Shown: positions 33,476 through 42,325, counted from the stretch's first letter. The stretch is DNA of 42,325 nt from Crocinitomicaceae bacterium (GCA_021740085.1 JAIPAL010000012.1:1-42325); one strand, 5' to 3'. Numbers and translations: made by a program. Notes: generated by a model from the sequence alone, not told the origin.

Positions 33476-34225
33476 ATGGCAGCAACTGCAACCAAAAAAG
33501 AAGTAACCATCGCTGATAAGCTAGATGCTCTTTATGCGCTTCAAATGATTGATTCTGAAATCGATCGAATTAGAACAATCCGTGGTGAACTTCCATTAGA
33601 AGTACAAGATTTGGAAGATGAAATTATTGGTTTAGAAACGCGCATTGAAAAAATGTCAGACGAACTTAAAGGCTTGGAAACAGAGATTTCTGATAGAAAA
33701 TTAGCGTCTAAGGAATCTGAATTAGCCATTGCAAAATATAAAGAGCGTCAAGATAACGTACGTAACAACCGTGAATTCGAATCACTTGCTAAAGAAATAG
33801 AATTTCAAGAATTAGAAATTAAATTAAACGAGAAAAGATCGAAGGAAGGAAAAATTCGAATTGAGGGTAAAAAAGAAATATTTACAGAAGCTTCAGATAG
33901 ATTAACCGAACGGAAATCAGATTTAACTATCAAGAAAGCAGAATTAGATGCGATTGTTAAAGAAACTCAAAAAGATGAGGATCGATTAATTAAATCGTCA
34001 GATGATGCTAAAAAGCAGATTGAAGAGCGTTTATTAGTTGCCTATACTCGCCTTCGCATGAATGCAAAAAATGGTTTAGCTGTCGTTCCAATTTTAAGAG
34101 ATTCTTGTGGCGGTTGTTTTAATAAAATACCACCTCAACGACAATTAGACATCGTTACCAAAAAGAAAATATTGGTATGTGAGCATTGTGGTCGAATTTT
34201 AGCCCCGATTCAAAAAGAAGATTAA
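33476..34225 (+). CDS. Coiled-coil protein with C4 zinc ribbon (DUF164/CdsZ type)
   Basis: A 249-residue cytoplasmic protein. Residues about 15-185 form a long antiparallel coiled coil (heptads rich in Glu, Lys and Leu), and residues about 200-245 a zinc ribbon with two CxxC pairs, SCGGC and CEHCG. The family occurs widely in bacteria beside NIF3, as here; its role is not firmly known, with some members linked to RNA or DNA binding. A strong terminator follows 20 bp after the stop. Confidence 0.9.
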   Translation: MAATATKKEVTIADKLDALYALQMIDSEIDRIRTIRGELPLEVQDLEDEIIGLETRIEKMSDELKGLETEISDRKLASKESELAIAKYKERQDNVRNNREFESLAKEIEFQELEIKLNEKRSKEGKIRIEGKKEIFTEASDRLTERKSDLTIKKAELDAIVKETQKDEDRLIKSSDDAKKQIEERLLVAYTRLRMNAKNGLAVVPILRDSCGGCFNKIPPQRQLDIVTKKKILVCEHCGRILAPIQKED

Positions 34226-34245
34226 TCTTTATTCAAAAAATATAT

Positions 34246-34272
34246 AGGCCCTATCAAAAGGGCCTTTTTTTT
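34246..34272 (+). terminator. Rho-independent terminator of the NIF3/zinc-ribbon operon
   Basis: AGGCCC (34246-34251) pairs with GGGCCT (34260-34265), loop TATCAAAA, followed by eight T. This is the clearest terminator in the right half of the window. Confidence 0.9.
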
Positions 34273-34336
34273 GTGCTATCTTTTTTTAATCATTTAGGAC
34301 ATTATTGATACATTTATATTCATTAATGAATTCTCT

Positions 34337-35785
34337 ATGAAACTAATTGTCGCATTTCTACTTACATTTCTCACGGTGATTTCTTGGGGGCAGCCTATTA
34401 TCTCTTGGGAGGAGGAAATTTTTGTAACACAAACCAACCAATTTGGAAATACAAGGCCTCGAATTTGTTTAACAGCTCAAGATATCCCATTGGTTGTTTT
34501 TGGAAAAGCTTCTTCAGGATCACTTTATTCTTCAAGGCTGATTGGTTCAATGTTTAATACCCCTTTACCACTACTGCCTAATAATATGGCTTCGTACTTA
34601 ACTACTTGGACAGGGCCCGATGTAGCCTCAAATGGCGATACTGTAGTCATTGTTTTCAAGGCTCAACCTATGGATCTTGGTAACGTTTATTCGCTTCGAT
34701 CGCTAGATGGCGGCCTTACTTTTTCTGATACGATTCGAGTAGATAATCACCCACTTGGTGTTGCTTGGTTGCCCTCCCTTGATATGGACGAAAATAGCAA
34801 CCCATCGGTAGTTTATATGGCTCATGATGCTAATTGGACGAATCCACGATATAATGTGGTGCATTCAATTAATAAAGGACTTACCTATGAAAATGAAATG
34901 GAAATAACACTTGCTATTCCTCAAGAAGCATGCGATTGCTGTCCCGCGGAATATTTCATCAATGGAAATCAACATGCCTTATTATATAGGAATAACGATG
35001 CCAATGTTAGAGATATTTATGCCGTTTATTCAGATGATGACGGGACTAATTATTCTTCTTATGTCAATGTAAACGACTTAAATTGGACATTGAATTCCTG
35101 CCCTTCCACTGGTCCGCATGGGATTTTTAATAATGGAAAACTACTTACTGCTTCAGCAAGCGCGGCATCGGGAAAGTACCGAGCTTATTTGAGCGAAACA
35201 GTGACAAGTCCTTCACTTGTTCTACAAACCCAAACCATGATGACGCCCCCAGGAAATATAAACGGAATACAAAATTACCCAAGAATTTCCGGGGAAAATG
35301 ATACAATTGTCTTGATTTGGCAAGAAAGCTCCCCTTCAAACAACGATATTTTCGCTGGGATTACAGTGAGTGGCTCAATCCAAGAACTAGTGGATTCTAA
35401 AGCAATTGTTAATGATTCAACCATGGGTTCACAAAGTAATCCGGATATAATTTATGCGAATGGGAAAGTACATTGTGTTTTTCAAGATGCAATTTCTGGT
35501 AAAGTAATTTACAAAAAAGGAATCTTTAGTATGAACTCCATCAATCAACTTCCTAATCAAGATCTAATCGTTTTTCCAAATCCCTTATCTACTTCAATCA
35601 CGATTAAATCGAATCTACTATCTAGTTCTTATACGATTTACAATGCTTTGGGAGGAATAGTTCAAACAGGTATTTTGACTTCAATGGAAACAGAAGTTAA
35701 TTTATCTACCTTGCCGAATGGGACTTACCAGTTAAAAATCGGTAAAGATCAACTTAAATCTTATCAAATTATTAAGAATAACTAA
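34337..35785 (+). CDS. Secreted sialidase-like beta-propeller with T9SS tail
   Basis: A 482-residue exported protein. Residues 1-19 are a signal peptide (ending SWGQ). Residues about 25-390 hold beta-propeller/BNR-like blades, with Asp-box-like turns such as SLDGGLTFSD and SINKGLTYEN, and DDDGTNYSS. A distinctive CDCCP cluster is near residue 198. Residues about 410-482 are a T9SS type A sorting domain (VFPNPLSTSITIKS, then ALGGIVQTG and LPNGTYQLKI). Sialidase-like propellers without the full catalytic set are common among such proteins, so enzymatic sialidase activity is not claimed. It is a probable T9SS cargo and stands alone after the terminator. Confidence 0.82.
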   Translation: MKLIVAFLLTFLTVISWGQPIISWEEEIFVTQTNQFGNTRPRICLTAQDIPLVVFGKASSGSLYSSRLIGSMFNTPLPLLPNNMASYLTTWTGPDVASNGDTVVIVFKAQPMDLGNVYSLRSLDGGLTFSDTIRVDNHPLGVAWLPSLDMDENSNPSVVYMAHDANWTNPRYNVVHSINKGLTYENEMEITLAIPQEACDCCPAEYFINGNQHALLYRNNDANVRDIYAVYSDDDGTNYSSYVNVNDLNWTLNSCPSTGPHGIFNNGKLLTASASAASGKYRAYLSETVTSPSLVLQTQTMMTPPGNINGIQNYPRISGENDTIVLIWQESSPSNNDIFAGITVSGSIQELVDSKAIVNDSTMGSQSNPDIIYANGKVHCVFQDAISGKVIYKKGIFSMNSINQLPNQDLIVFPNPLSTSITIKSNLLSSSYTIYNALGGIVQTGILTSMETEVNLSTLPNGTYQLKIGKDQLKSYQIIKNN

Positions 35786-35819
35786 GGATTACAGGTACTC
35801 CACCTCTAAAAAGCTTAAG

Positions 35820-38800
35820 TCAATTTAGCTTAAACAAGATGTTTAATCGTTGCAATTCTTTATACAATTCGGTACCTGGTTTTACCCTAACAGAGCGTGA
35901 AGGCATTTTTATCTCCACGCCATCTAGACTATCAATAATCGTAAATTCAATGGGACAATTTCCAGTATTGTTAAGGAATACACCGCTTAATTCATCAATT
36001 AACAACTTATCTAAATCGGAATTTAAAATGGTTAACTGAATGTTTTTTGTTTTCTTATCGCGTAAATCTTCCAATAATTCAATACTGCTGACCACAAACT
36101 CTAGATCAGTTCGATAACGAGGTATTTCTATTCTACCACGAAGCGTAATAAAAGTTCCTGGCACCATAAAGTGCTTGAATTTTAAGTAGTTTTCCTTAAA
36201 AATATTCAACTTAAATTGATCCGCATAATCTTCAAAAACAAATGTTCCGAAAGGATCTCCTGCCCGGGTTAAACGATGTTCAACACTTGTTACCACCGCA
36301 GCAAAAAACAAATCACGTCCCTTATTTTTATCGAAATCGGAAAGCATACCCACATTTGCAGGACAAAAAGCACTGATTTCCACTTTGAAATCATCCAAGG
36401 GATGACCTGAAATATAAATCCCTATCATTTCTTTTTCCTTACTTAACTTAAAGCTACTTGCCCATTCATCGCAATAAGGAATAACAGGCTCAGGCAAAAG
36501 GTTTTCGGTTTTATTACCAAACATATCGTATTGCGGCGAATTCAAATTAGACTGATACAATTCCCCATATCGGTGGACACTTTCGATGAATAGTCTACCG
36601 CTGTTATCTTTCAAAAGATATTGAGAACGATTAACCCCCTTGAATGAATCGAAACCTCCCGCATAGACAAGGCATTCAAATATCCGTTTCGTGCAACTTG
36701 ATAAATTCACCTTCTTTGAGAAATCGAAAATTGATGTATAATGATCCGTTTTCCTTCCTTCAATAATTGCTTCCACCGGTCCAGCTCCCATACCACGAAT
36801 AGCGCCTAAGCCAAATCGAATAGCGCCATCTTTATTTACCGTGAAATTCATTTTAGATTCGTTAACATCAGGGCCAAGAACTGGAATCTCCATTCTTTTA
36901 CATTCTTCCATGAAAAAAGTCACCTGTTTCATGTCGCTCATATTGTTGCTCAATACAGAAGCCATGTATTCAGCTGGATAATTTGCTTTTAGGAAAGCTG
37001 TTTGGTAAGCAATCCAGGCATAACAAGTAGAATGGGATTTATTAAACGCATACGATGCAAATGCCTCCCAATCTTTCCATATTTTTTCAAGCTTCGTGGC
37101 ATCATGCCCCTTCAATCCACCTTGTTCTATGAATATTGGCTTCATTTTACTTAAGACCTTCGCATCCTTTTTACCCATTGCTTTACGCAAAGTATCTGCC
37201 TGCCCTTTCGTGAAATCTGCTAGTCTTTGGGACAAAAGCATAACTTGTTCTTGGTAGACCGTTATGCCGTAGGTTTCTTTTAAATATTCGGAACAATCAT
37301 CCAAATCATACACAATCGGTTCGACACCATGTTTGCGTTTAATAAATGATGGAATGTACTCCAATGGTCCTGGTCTATATAGCGCATTCATTGCGATTAA
37401 ATCCGCAAATTCAGTTGGCTTCAATTCCTTCAAGTATTTTTGCATTCCTGCCGATTCATATTGAAAAATACCAATTGTCTCCCCTTTTTGGAAGAGGGAA
37501 TACGTTTTTTGGTCATCGTCCGCAAATTCATCTGGATCCAACACAATTCCTCGATTTTCAAAAATAATTTTTACGGCATCTTTGATCAAGGTGAGGGTTT
37601 TTAATCCTAAAAAGTCCATTTTCAATAAGCCCGCATCTTCAGCCACTGAGTTATCAAATTGGGTACAGACCATTTCCGAATCCTTCGCTGTTGCGACAGG
37701 TACAAAATTGGTAATGTCATCAGGAGTAATAATTACACCGCAGGCATGTATTCCGGTATTTCGAACGGTTCCTTCGATTTCCATTGCCTTCTGAAGGACG
37801 AGTCCTTTTAAATCTGTTCCTTTATAAATCCCCCTTAATTCTTTTGCATTGTTAAAGGCCTCTTGGTTATTTTTTAATTCATCCGACAATAGAAAATCTT
37901 CCATTGTAAAAAGCTTTTTCAATGAAATATCAGGAATAAGCTTGGCCAATCGGTCCGCATCAGGAAGGGATAAATTAAGGACCCTTGCAGCATCACGAAC
38001 GGCAGATTTCGCCGCCATGGTGCCATAGGTAATAATTTGAGCGACCTGACTCACTCCATATTTTTGAATTACATAATCAATTACTTTACTTCGACCCTCA
38101 TCATCAAAATCAATATCGATATCTGGCATTGAAATTCGATCAGGATTCAGAAAGCGTTCAAAAAGCAAGTCATACTTTATCGGATCAACATTCGTTATTT
38201 TGGTCGCATAAGCAACAACAGAACCTGCTGCCGAACCTCTTCCTGGACCAACCGAAACACCCATTTCACGCGCCGCATTACAAAAGTCTTGAACAATTAA
38301 GAAATAGCCCGGATAACCCGTGTTTTTAATGGTCTCCAACTCAAAATCTATTCGTTCGATTAATTCATCCGTTAATTCACCGTAGCGTTTTTTAGCACCT
38401 TCATAGCTTAAATGACGCAAATAGGCATTTTCACCAAGTTTTGATCCTGTTTCCGCATCAATTTCATGGATAAATTCGGTGGGAATATCAAAGGCAGGAA
38501 GTAAAACTTCTCGTGCTAAAGAATAGTACTCACATTTATCAATTACCTCTTGAATATTAATGATCGCCTCCGGAAGATTCGCGAAAAGTCGCTTCATTTC
38601 CTCGGAAGATTTAAAATAGAACTGATTATTTGGCATCCCAAAACGGTAGCCTCTCCCCCTTCCTATTGGTGTAGAAACCAATTCATTATCCTTCACACAA
38701 AGTAGAATATCGTGGGCGACAGCGTCTTTTTGTTCAAGATAAAAAGTATTGTTGCTTGCGATAATTTTTACCCCATGTTTATTCGCTAAATCAACTAACA

Positions 38801-40175
38801 ATTGATTCAAGCGATCCTCTGATTCGATGTTAAGCCGGTTAATTTCTATGTAAAAATCATCCTGAAACAAGTTTTTCCACCAAATCAATGAATCCTCTGC
38901 TTGTTTTTCCCCAACATTTAAAATTAAGTTCGGGATTTCGCCGTAGGAATTTCCCGAAAGGACAATTATATCATCGTGGTACTGTTCAATTAAACCTTTA
39001 TCAATCCTTGGGACATAGTACTTCCCTTTGGTGTAAGACAAAGAAACTAACTTGATTAAATTTTGATACCCATTTTTATTTTTTGCTAAAAAGACCATTT
39101 GGGAGCCATTATCTTGGCGTGTCTTATCCAAATAATTCGCACAAACATTAAAAACACACCCTATGATTGGCAGCATCTCTTTTTTATGAAATTCCTCCCC
39201 TGCTTGCAAAGCGGACTCTCGATCTTTAAGTAAGTTTTTATTATAATCACTAACCGCTTTTTCAAAATGAAAAGCAGCCATTAAATTTCCAAGATCCGTT
39301 ATGGCAAGAGCGGACATGTTTAACTCACCTGCTTTTTTGACTAAAGACTTAATATCAGAACTTGATTGGAGAATAGAATATTGAGAATGATTGTGTAGGT
39401 GAACAAAATTCGCTTCCTCAAAGGCCAAGCGCTGATCGTCAGAAATTGTCCTTTTTTGATTCGGAACAGAGGCAGGAACTAATTTAGCACTTTCTGCTTT
39501 TAAATCTAGATGCGTTAATCCAATAGGAGCTATCTGCGAAGGGTTCGCCTCGCTGAATCTTCTCAAATAACCAGCTTCTTTTTTCAATAGTTCTTCAGAG
39601 AAATGTCCCCGACGAATTAATTCTAAGAAGCAACGAGAAGTTGCTTCAACATCCGCTGTAGCGTTATGCGCCTCATCAAAAGGTTGATTAAAAAGAAATA
39701 TGATTAATTCCGTTAAAGTTGGCTTTTTGAAGCCTCCCCCTTTTCGTCCTCCTAATTGACAAAGTTTGGCTGTTTCTTCTGAACAAGTATCCAATATAGG
39801 AATATCCAAGAATGGCGATTCTTCTTGCAGTCTAAAAAATTCGCACCCCATGATATTAACATCAAACTTCAAATTATGACCAACCATAAAATCAGCCTTG
39901 GCTAAATCACTTTTAAATAACCGTAAAACATCCGCCATATCTTCCCCAAGCAAATCGGCTAATTCGGTTGATATCCCATGAACGCTTTCTGCTTTGAAGG
40001 GGACATTATAACCTACAGGCTTAATGATAAAATCCTTTTGTAGGATAAGTCCGCCCATGTCATCATGAATTTGCCAAGCCAACTGAACGACCCGAGGCCA
40101 ATTATCAGTATCACTTATCGGCGCATCAAAATTCGCCGGCAAGCCCGTTGTCTCGGTATCAAAAACTATGTACAT
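35820..40175 (-). CDS. dnaE: DNA polymerase III alpha subunit with N-terminal proofreading exonuclease
   Basis: A 1451-residue replicative polymerase. Residues 1-195 are a DEDDh exonuclease with all catalytic residues: D6 and E8 (FDTETTG), D105 (GHNLKFD), H170 and D175 (HNATAD). Residues about 255-500 are the PHP domain, which keeps H261 and H263 but has lost nearly all other metal ligands of active PHP domains (L295, V341, Q359, N409, N476, F478). The palm has GRGSAAGS (646-653) and the catalytic D685 and D687 in PDIDIDF. A HhH region, an OB fold (about 1230-1330) and a C-terminal domain complete it. Flavobacteriia commonly carry this fusion. No separate epsilon subunit gene is seen in the window. 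It is transcribed alone. Confidence 0.96.
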   Translation of the reverse strand: MYIVFDTETTGLPANFDAPISDTDNWPRVVQLAWQIHDDMGGLILQKDFIIKPVGYNVPFKAESVHGISTELADLLGEDMADVLRLFKSDLAKADFMVGHNLKFDVNIMGCEFFRLQEESPFLDIPILDTCSEETAKLCQLGGRKGGGFKKPTLTELIIFLFNQPFDEAHNATADVEATSRCFLELIRRGHFSEELLKKEAGYLRRFSEANPSQIAPIGLTHLDLKAESAKLVPASVPNQKRTISDDQRLAFEEANFVHLHNHSQYSILQSSSDIKSLVKKAGELNMSALAITDLGNLMAAFHFEKAVSDYNKNLLKDRESALQAGEEFHKKEMLPIIGCVFNVCANYLDKTRQDNGSQMVFLAKNKNGYQNLIKLVSLSYTKGKYYVPRIDKGLIEQYHDDIIVLSGNSYGEIPNLILNVGEKQAEDSLIWWKNLFQDDFYIEINRLNIESEDRLNQLLVDLANKHGVKIIASNNTFYLEQKDAVAHDILLCVKDNELVSTPIGRGRGYRFGMPNNQFYFKSSEEMKRLFANLPEAIINIQEVIDKCEYYSLAREVLLPAFDIPTEFIHEIDAETGSKLGENAYLRHLSYEGAKKRYGELTDELIERIDFELETIKNTGYPGYFLIVQDFCNAAREMGVSVGPGRGSAAGSVVAYATKITNVDPIKYDLLFERFLNPDRISMPDIDIDFDDEGRSKVIDYVIQKYGVSQVAQIITYGTMAAKSAVRDAARVLNLSLPDADRLAKLIPDISLKKLFTMEDFLLSDELKNNQEAFNNAKELRGIYKGTDLKGLVLQKAMEIEGTVRNTGIHACGVIITPDDITNFVPVATAKDSEMVCTQFDNSVAEDAGLLKMDFLGLKTLTLIKDAVKIIFENRGIVLDPDEFADDDQKTYSLFQKGETIGIFQYESAGMQKYLKELKPTEFADLIAMNALYRPGPLEYIPSFIKRKHGVEPIVYDLDDCSEYLKETYGITVYQEQVMLLSQRLADFTKGQADTLRKAMGKKDAKVLSKMKPIFIEQGGLKGHDATKLEKIWKDWEAFASYAFNKSHSTCYAWIAYQTAFLKANYPAEYMASVLSNNMSDMKQVTFFMEECKRMEIPVLGPDVNESKMNFTVNKDGAIRFGLGAIRGMGAGPVEAIIEGRKTDHYTSIFDFSKKVNLSSCTKRIFECLVYAGGFDSFKGVNRSQYLLKDNSGRLFIESVHRYGELYQSNLNSPQYDMFGNKTENLLPEPVIPYCDEWASSFKLSKEKEMIGIYISGHPLDDFKVEISAFCPANVGMLSDFDKNKGRDLFFAAVVTSVEHRLTRAGDPFGTFVFEDYADQFKLNIFKENYLKFKHFMVPGTFITLRGRIEIPRYRTDLEFVVSSIELLEDLRDKKTKNIQLTILNSDLDKLLIDELSGVFLNNTGNCPIEFTIIDSLDGVEIKMPSRSVRVKPGTELYKELQRLNILFKLN

Positions 40176-40458
40176 AAATGGAAAAAATTGGAATCTTAAA
40201 ATTAGGCAATTTATAAACTACATTTTCACTTGTTGAAAAATAAATTTCAAGTTAATTGTATACATACAACCCCAATCAAATATTGTATAAAGTACAGAAA
40301 ATACAAAATGTTAGGGCAAAGGTAAATAACGCTTACTTTTTTTCAATCAAACTCATACCAATTAATACAAAAACAGTAACTTAGATGTATAACATCCCTG
40401 GACCGAATTTGGGAGTTATAACATAAATCTGACTCCTATTATTTGACACATTCCACTT
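40176..40458. other. AT-rich intergenic region
   Basis: A 283-bp gap between dnaE (-) and the coiled-coil gene (+), so it must hold both promoters. I see no perfect TAnnTTTG box close to either start, no RNA structure and no ORF. Only a degenerate TAATTTTA lies before dnaE. Confidence 0.4.
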
Positions 40459-41472
40459 ATGAAATATAAAATATTAGCAACATTAATATTATGCTTTGCA
40501 AAATTAGGTTTTACTCAATCTAAAAAAGAACAAATTCAATTATTGACTTTTAGATTAGATAGTTTAAAATCCATTCAAGCATTTGATAAACAAACTTATA
40601 ATGAAAAAATTAATCAATTAGAATTATCTATTAATTTAAAAAATAAAAAGGTTTCTGAGTTTTCAATCTCGCTAGCTAAAGATAAGACAAAACTCACAAG
40701 TAATATTGAACAAAATGAACGATTAAATGAAGAGATTTCAACTCTCTATGACCAATATAAATCAAATAAAGATAGCATTATAAAAATCATTAATGAGCTG
40801 CCTTTTAGATTACTAGACAATCAATTAATTGATATTTCTAATGAAGAATTAATCAACCTTATGAACGTTGACATCGAAGATTTAGGGGAAGATTTTGTCA
40901 ATCAAGAATCACCTGAAAACAAACCGATATATGAAATAATTGGAAAACAACTATTTGAACTTAAAGGTGAATTGTATTCTTTAGTTGTTTTAGGGGTAGG
41001 TAATCCAAATGATTACCATGCTAGTTCAGGCACCAACTTTATTGCTTGTTTTAAAATTAAAGAAAATCAATGGACACTACTTAATCCAGCAATGAATACA
41101 TCACAAAACCCTAGTGTTGGATATGGAAATCCTGCGAGCATAGAAAAGTTTGTTTTATTTGGTGATCAAAGTTTAGCTATAATCCTAGAAGGCGGGTTCA
41201 CTGCCGGGGGAGCTTCATCAAGCTACAGAGCAATTTATGGTTTGAATAATTTAAATCAAATTTTCTTAATCTATGAAGGAGATTCATATGAGGGCGATCA
41301 ATTAAATAAAGGATCTAGCTACTTTCAAAATATTGATATTGAATTTGAAATTCATTTTCAAAAAATAACCAAAACAAATCATTACGAATTAGTGGAAATA
41401 AAAAAAAGCCATGGTAAAAAAGTAAAAACTCGAACCTATAAATTCAATAAAAACACCTTTAAGTATGAGTAG
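40459..41472 (+). CDS. Exported coiled-coil protein of unknown function
   Basis: A 337-residue protein with a signal peptide (residues 1-20, ending FTQ). Residues about 20-110 form a coiled coil beginning QSKKEQIQLLTFRLDSLK, Lys/Glu/Asn-rich. Residues about 140-337 form a soluble beta-rich domain with LGVGNPNDYHASSG, ILEGGFTAGGASSSY and a Lys-rich C-terminus; I know no family for it. The next gene, starting 8 bp before the stop, has a related leader and coiled coil but an unrelated C-terminal domain. The region looks more AT-rich than the housekeeping genes to its left. A lateral or cassette-type origin is possible. Confidence 0.72.
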   Translation: MKYKILATLILCFAKLGFTQSKKEQIQLLTFRLDSLKSIQAFDKQTYNEKINQLELSINLKNKKVSEFSISLAKDKTKLTSNIEQNERLNEEISTLYDQYKSNKDSIIKIINELPFRLLDNQLIDISNEELINLMNVDIEDLGEDFVNQESPENKPIYEIIGKQLFELKGELYSLVVLGVGNPNDYHASSGTNFIACFKIKENQWTLLNPAMNTSQNPSVGYGNPASIEKFVLFGDQSLAIILEGGFTAGGASSSYRAIYGLNNLNQIFLIYEGDSYEGDQLNKGSSYFQNIDIEFEIHFQKITKTNHYELVEIKKSHGKKVKTRTYKFNKNTFKYE

Positions 41473-42325
41473 AAGTAGTATTAATTACCCGGTAATTATT
41501 ATTGTTCTTTTTGGATTTACATTATTACAGAATGTGGCTTTTTCACAATCCAAGAAACAACAAATAGTATCATTAAATTCTAGAATTGATAGTATCAAAC
41601 AACTTATTCAGACTCAACAGATAATTAAAAATTCTGAAATACAATCATTAGAAAGTAAAAATTCGTTTACTCAAAGGAAAATAGATTCATTAATTTATGA
41701 AAGTAAAACAATTGAAAATCTACTTATCTCAGAACGAAAAGATAAGCAAAATAAAGAGTTAGAAATTCACAAGATTAAAAATGTAATTGATAAACAGAAT
41801 GATAGTATTAGAAAATATTCAAATCTAATAACTATTGGTAAACAAATATGGTGTACCAAAGACCTGGATGTGTCAACATTTAGTAATGGAGATATCATAC
41901 CTGAAGCAAAATCGGATGCAGAATGGTCTATAGCAGGAAAAAAACAAAAGCCTGCCTGGTGTTATGTCGAAAAAGATGGAATCAAATATTGCAAATTATA
42001 TAATGGATGGGCGGTTAATGACGCTAGAGGATTGGCTCCATTGGGTTATAAAATTGCTAAAAGTGAAGATTGGTCAATAATACGAGATTTAACTTGTCAA
42101 AATAATGAATCGGAGTATAATTGTGATCAATTAAGAAGCAGATCCGGTTGGGAAGAATCGAATGCAAATGGTTCGGATTTATTAAATTTAGAATTAAAGC
42201 CTTACAGTGGAAGAAGTTGCAATGGTTATTTTGGTGGAGTGGGTTGGTTTGGCTATTGGTACTGTAGCGATGGCGGCTATGAAATGATTAGTTTCGATAA
42301 TCATGATCGATTATGGGATAGTTTT
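41465..42325 (+). CDS. Exported coiled-coil protein with FISUMP domain, 3' end beyond window
   Basis: An uninterrupted frame of 287 codons from ATG 41465 to the right edge; the C-terminus is missing. Residues 1-29 are a signal peptide (ending AFSQ). Residues about 30-120 are a coiled coil starting QSKKQQIVSLNSRIDSIK, clearly related to that of the upstream protein. From residue about 121 a FISUMP (Fibrobacter succinogenes major paralogous) domain begins: IGKQIWCTKDLDVSTFSNGD, then YNGWAVNDARGLAPLGYKI, RSRSGWEESNANGSDLL and the aromatic/glycine-rich stretch GYFGGVGWFGYWYCSDGG. FISUMP domains are found in surface lipoproteins; their role is unknown. The gene overlaps the upstream gene by 8 bp, so the two are coupled. 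Confidence 0.85.
   Translation, partial: MSRSSINYPVIIIVLFGFTLLQNVAFSQSKKQQIVSLNSRIDSIKQLIQTQQIIKNSEIQSLESKNSFTQRKIDSLIYESKTIENLLISERKDKQNKELEIHKIKNVIDKQNDSIRKYSNLITIGKQIWCTKDLDVSTFSNGDIIPEAKSDAEWSIAGKKQKPAWCYVEKDGIKYCKLYNGWAVNDARGLAPLGYKIAKSEDWSIIRDLTCQNNESEYNCDQLRSRSGWEESNANGSDLLNLELKPYSGRSCNGYFGGVGWFGYWYCSDGGYEMISFDNHDRLWDSF

Noticed and set aside
1..42325. CRISPR arrays, prophage, classical IS elements, rRNA genes
   Set aside because: I looked for regularly spaced repeats, transposase or integrase motifs, phage structural genes and rRNA sequence and saw none. The only repeat pairs found are those reported.

Overview
The window looks like the chromosome of a free-living Bacteroidota, most likely a member of the Flavobacteriales. 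The evidence is AT-rich DNA, Bacteroidota-type promoters (-7 box TAnnTTTG), few recognisable Shine-Dalgarno sites, type IX secretion (T9SS) C-terminal sorting domains, a DUF6427 protein, a DksA-like protein without a zinc finger paired with lspA, and a DNA polymerase III alpha subunit with an exonuclease fused to its N-terminus. Most of the window is an ordinary housekeeping chromosome. There is no phage, CRISPR array or classical insertion sequence.

Layout. 1-1775 (-): 5' part of a large secreted PKD-domain protein, cut by the window edge. 2078-2583: a tRNA-Phe gene followed by a small GIY-YIG nuclease cassette and then a second, broken copy of the tRNA 3' half. 2652-7996 (+): coaX, an outer-membrane protein, lptC, a small membrane protein and a DUF5686 protein. 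7993-9053 (-): a DksA-like regulator and lspA. 9187-16158 (+): a DUF6427 membrane protein, purQ, purD, a CNNM/CorC-type transporter, a sugar-phosphate phosphatase, ruvB and queG. 16181-17590 (-): sialate O-acetylesterase. 17706-23131 (+): a Kazal-type inhibitor with a T9SS tail, an exported flavin amine oxidase with an outer-membrane partner, and an acyltransferase-3 overlapping an SGNH esterase. 23128-26239 (-): M1 aminopeptidase and APC amino-acid permease. 26374-30445 (+): aroC, a DUF4293 protein, an ABC-F ATPase and a lipoprotein. 30537-31568 (-): PhoD-like phosphatase. 31649-35785 (+): beta-barrel protein, NIF3, zinc-ribbon protein and a sialidase-like T9SS cargo. 35820-40175 (-): dnaE. 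40459-42325 (+): two linked exported coiled-coil proteins with related N-termini and different C-termini, the second (FISUMP domain) cut by the window edge.

Functional links. purQ and purD serve purine synthesis. coaX serves coenzyme A synthesis. lptC and lspA serve envelope biogenesis. dnaE, ruvB, queG and the tRNA serve information processing. Secreted peptidases, esterases and sorting-domain proteins suggest use of polymers and peptides. The APC permease and M1 peptidase form a tight pair, consistent with peptide catabolism.

The most unusual structures are non-coding: the tRNA-Phe 3'-half duplication around the GIY-YIG gene, a 39-bp near-repeat of the ABC-F gene tail that brackets a lipoprotein gene, and a recurring promoter-to-ATG spacing of exactly 4 nt that suggests leaderless mRNAs. 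Two coding regions run off the window edges (1-1775 minus and 41465-42325 plus).
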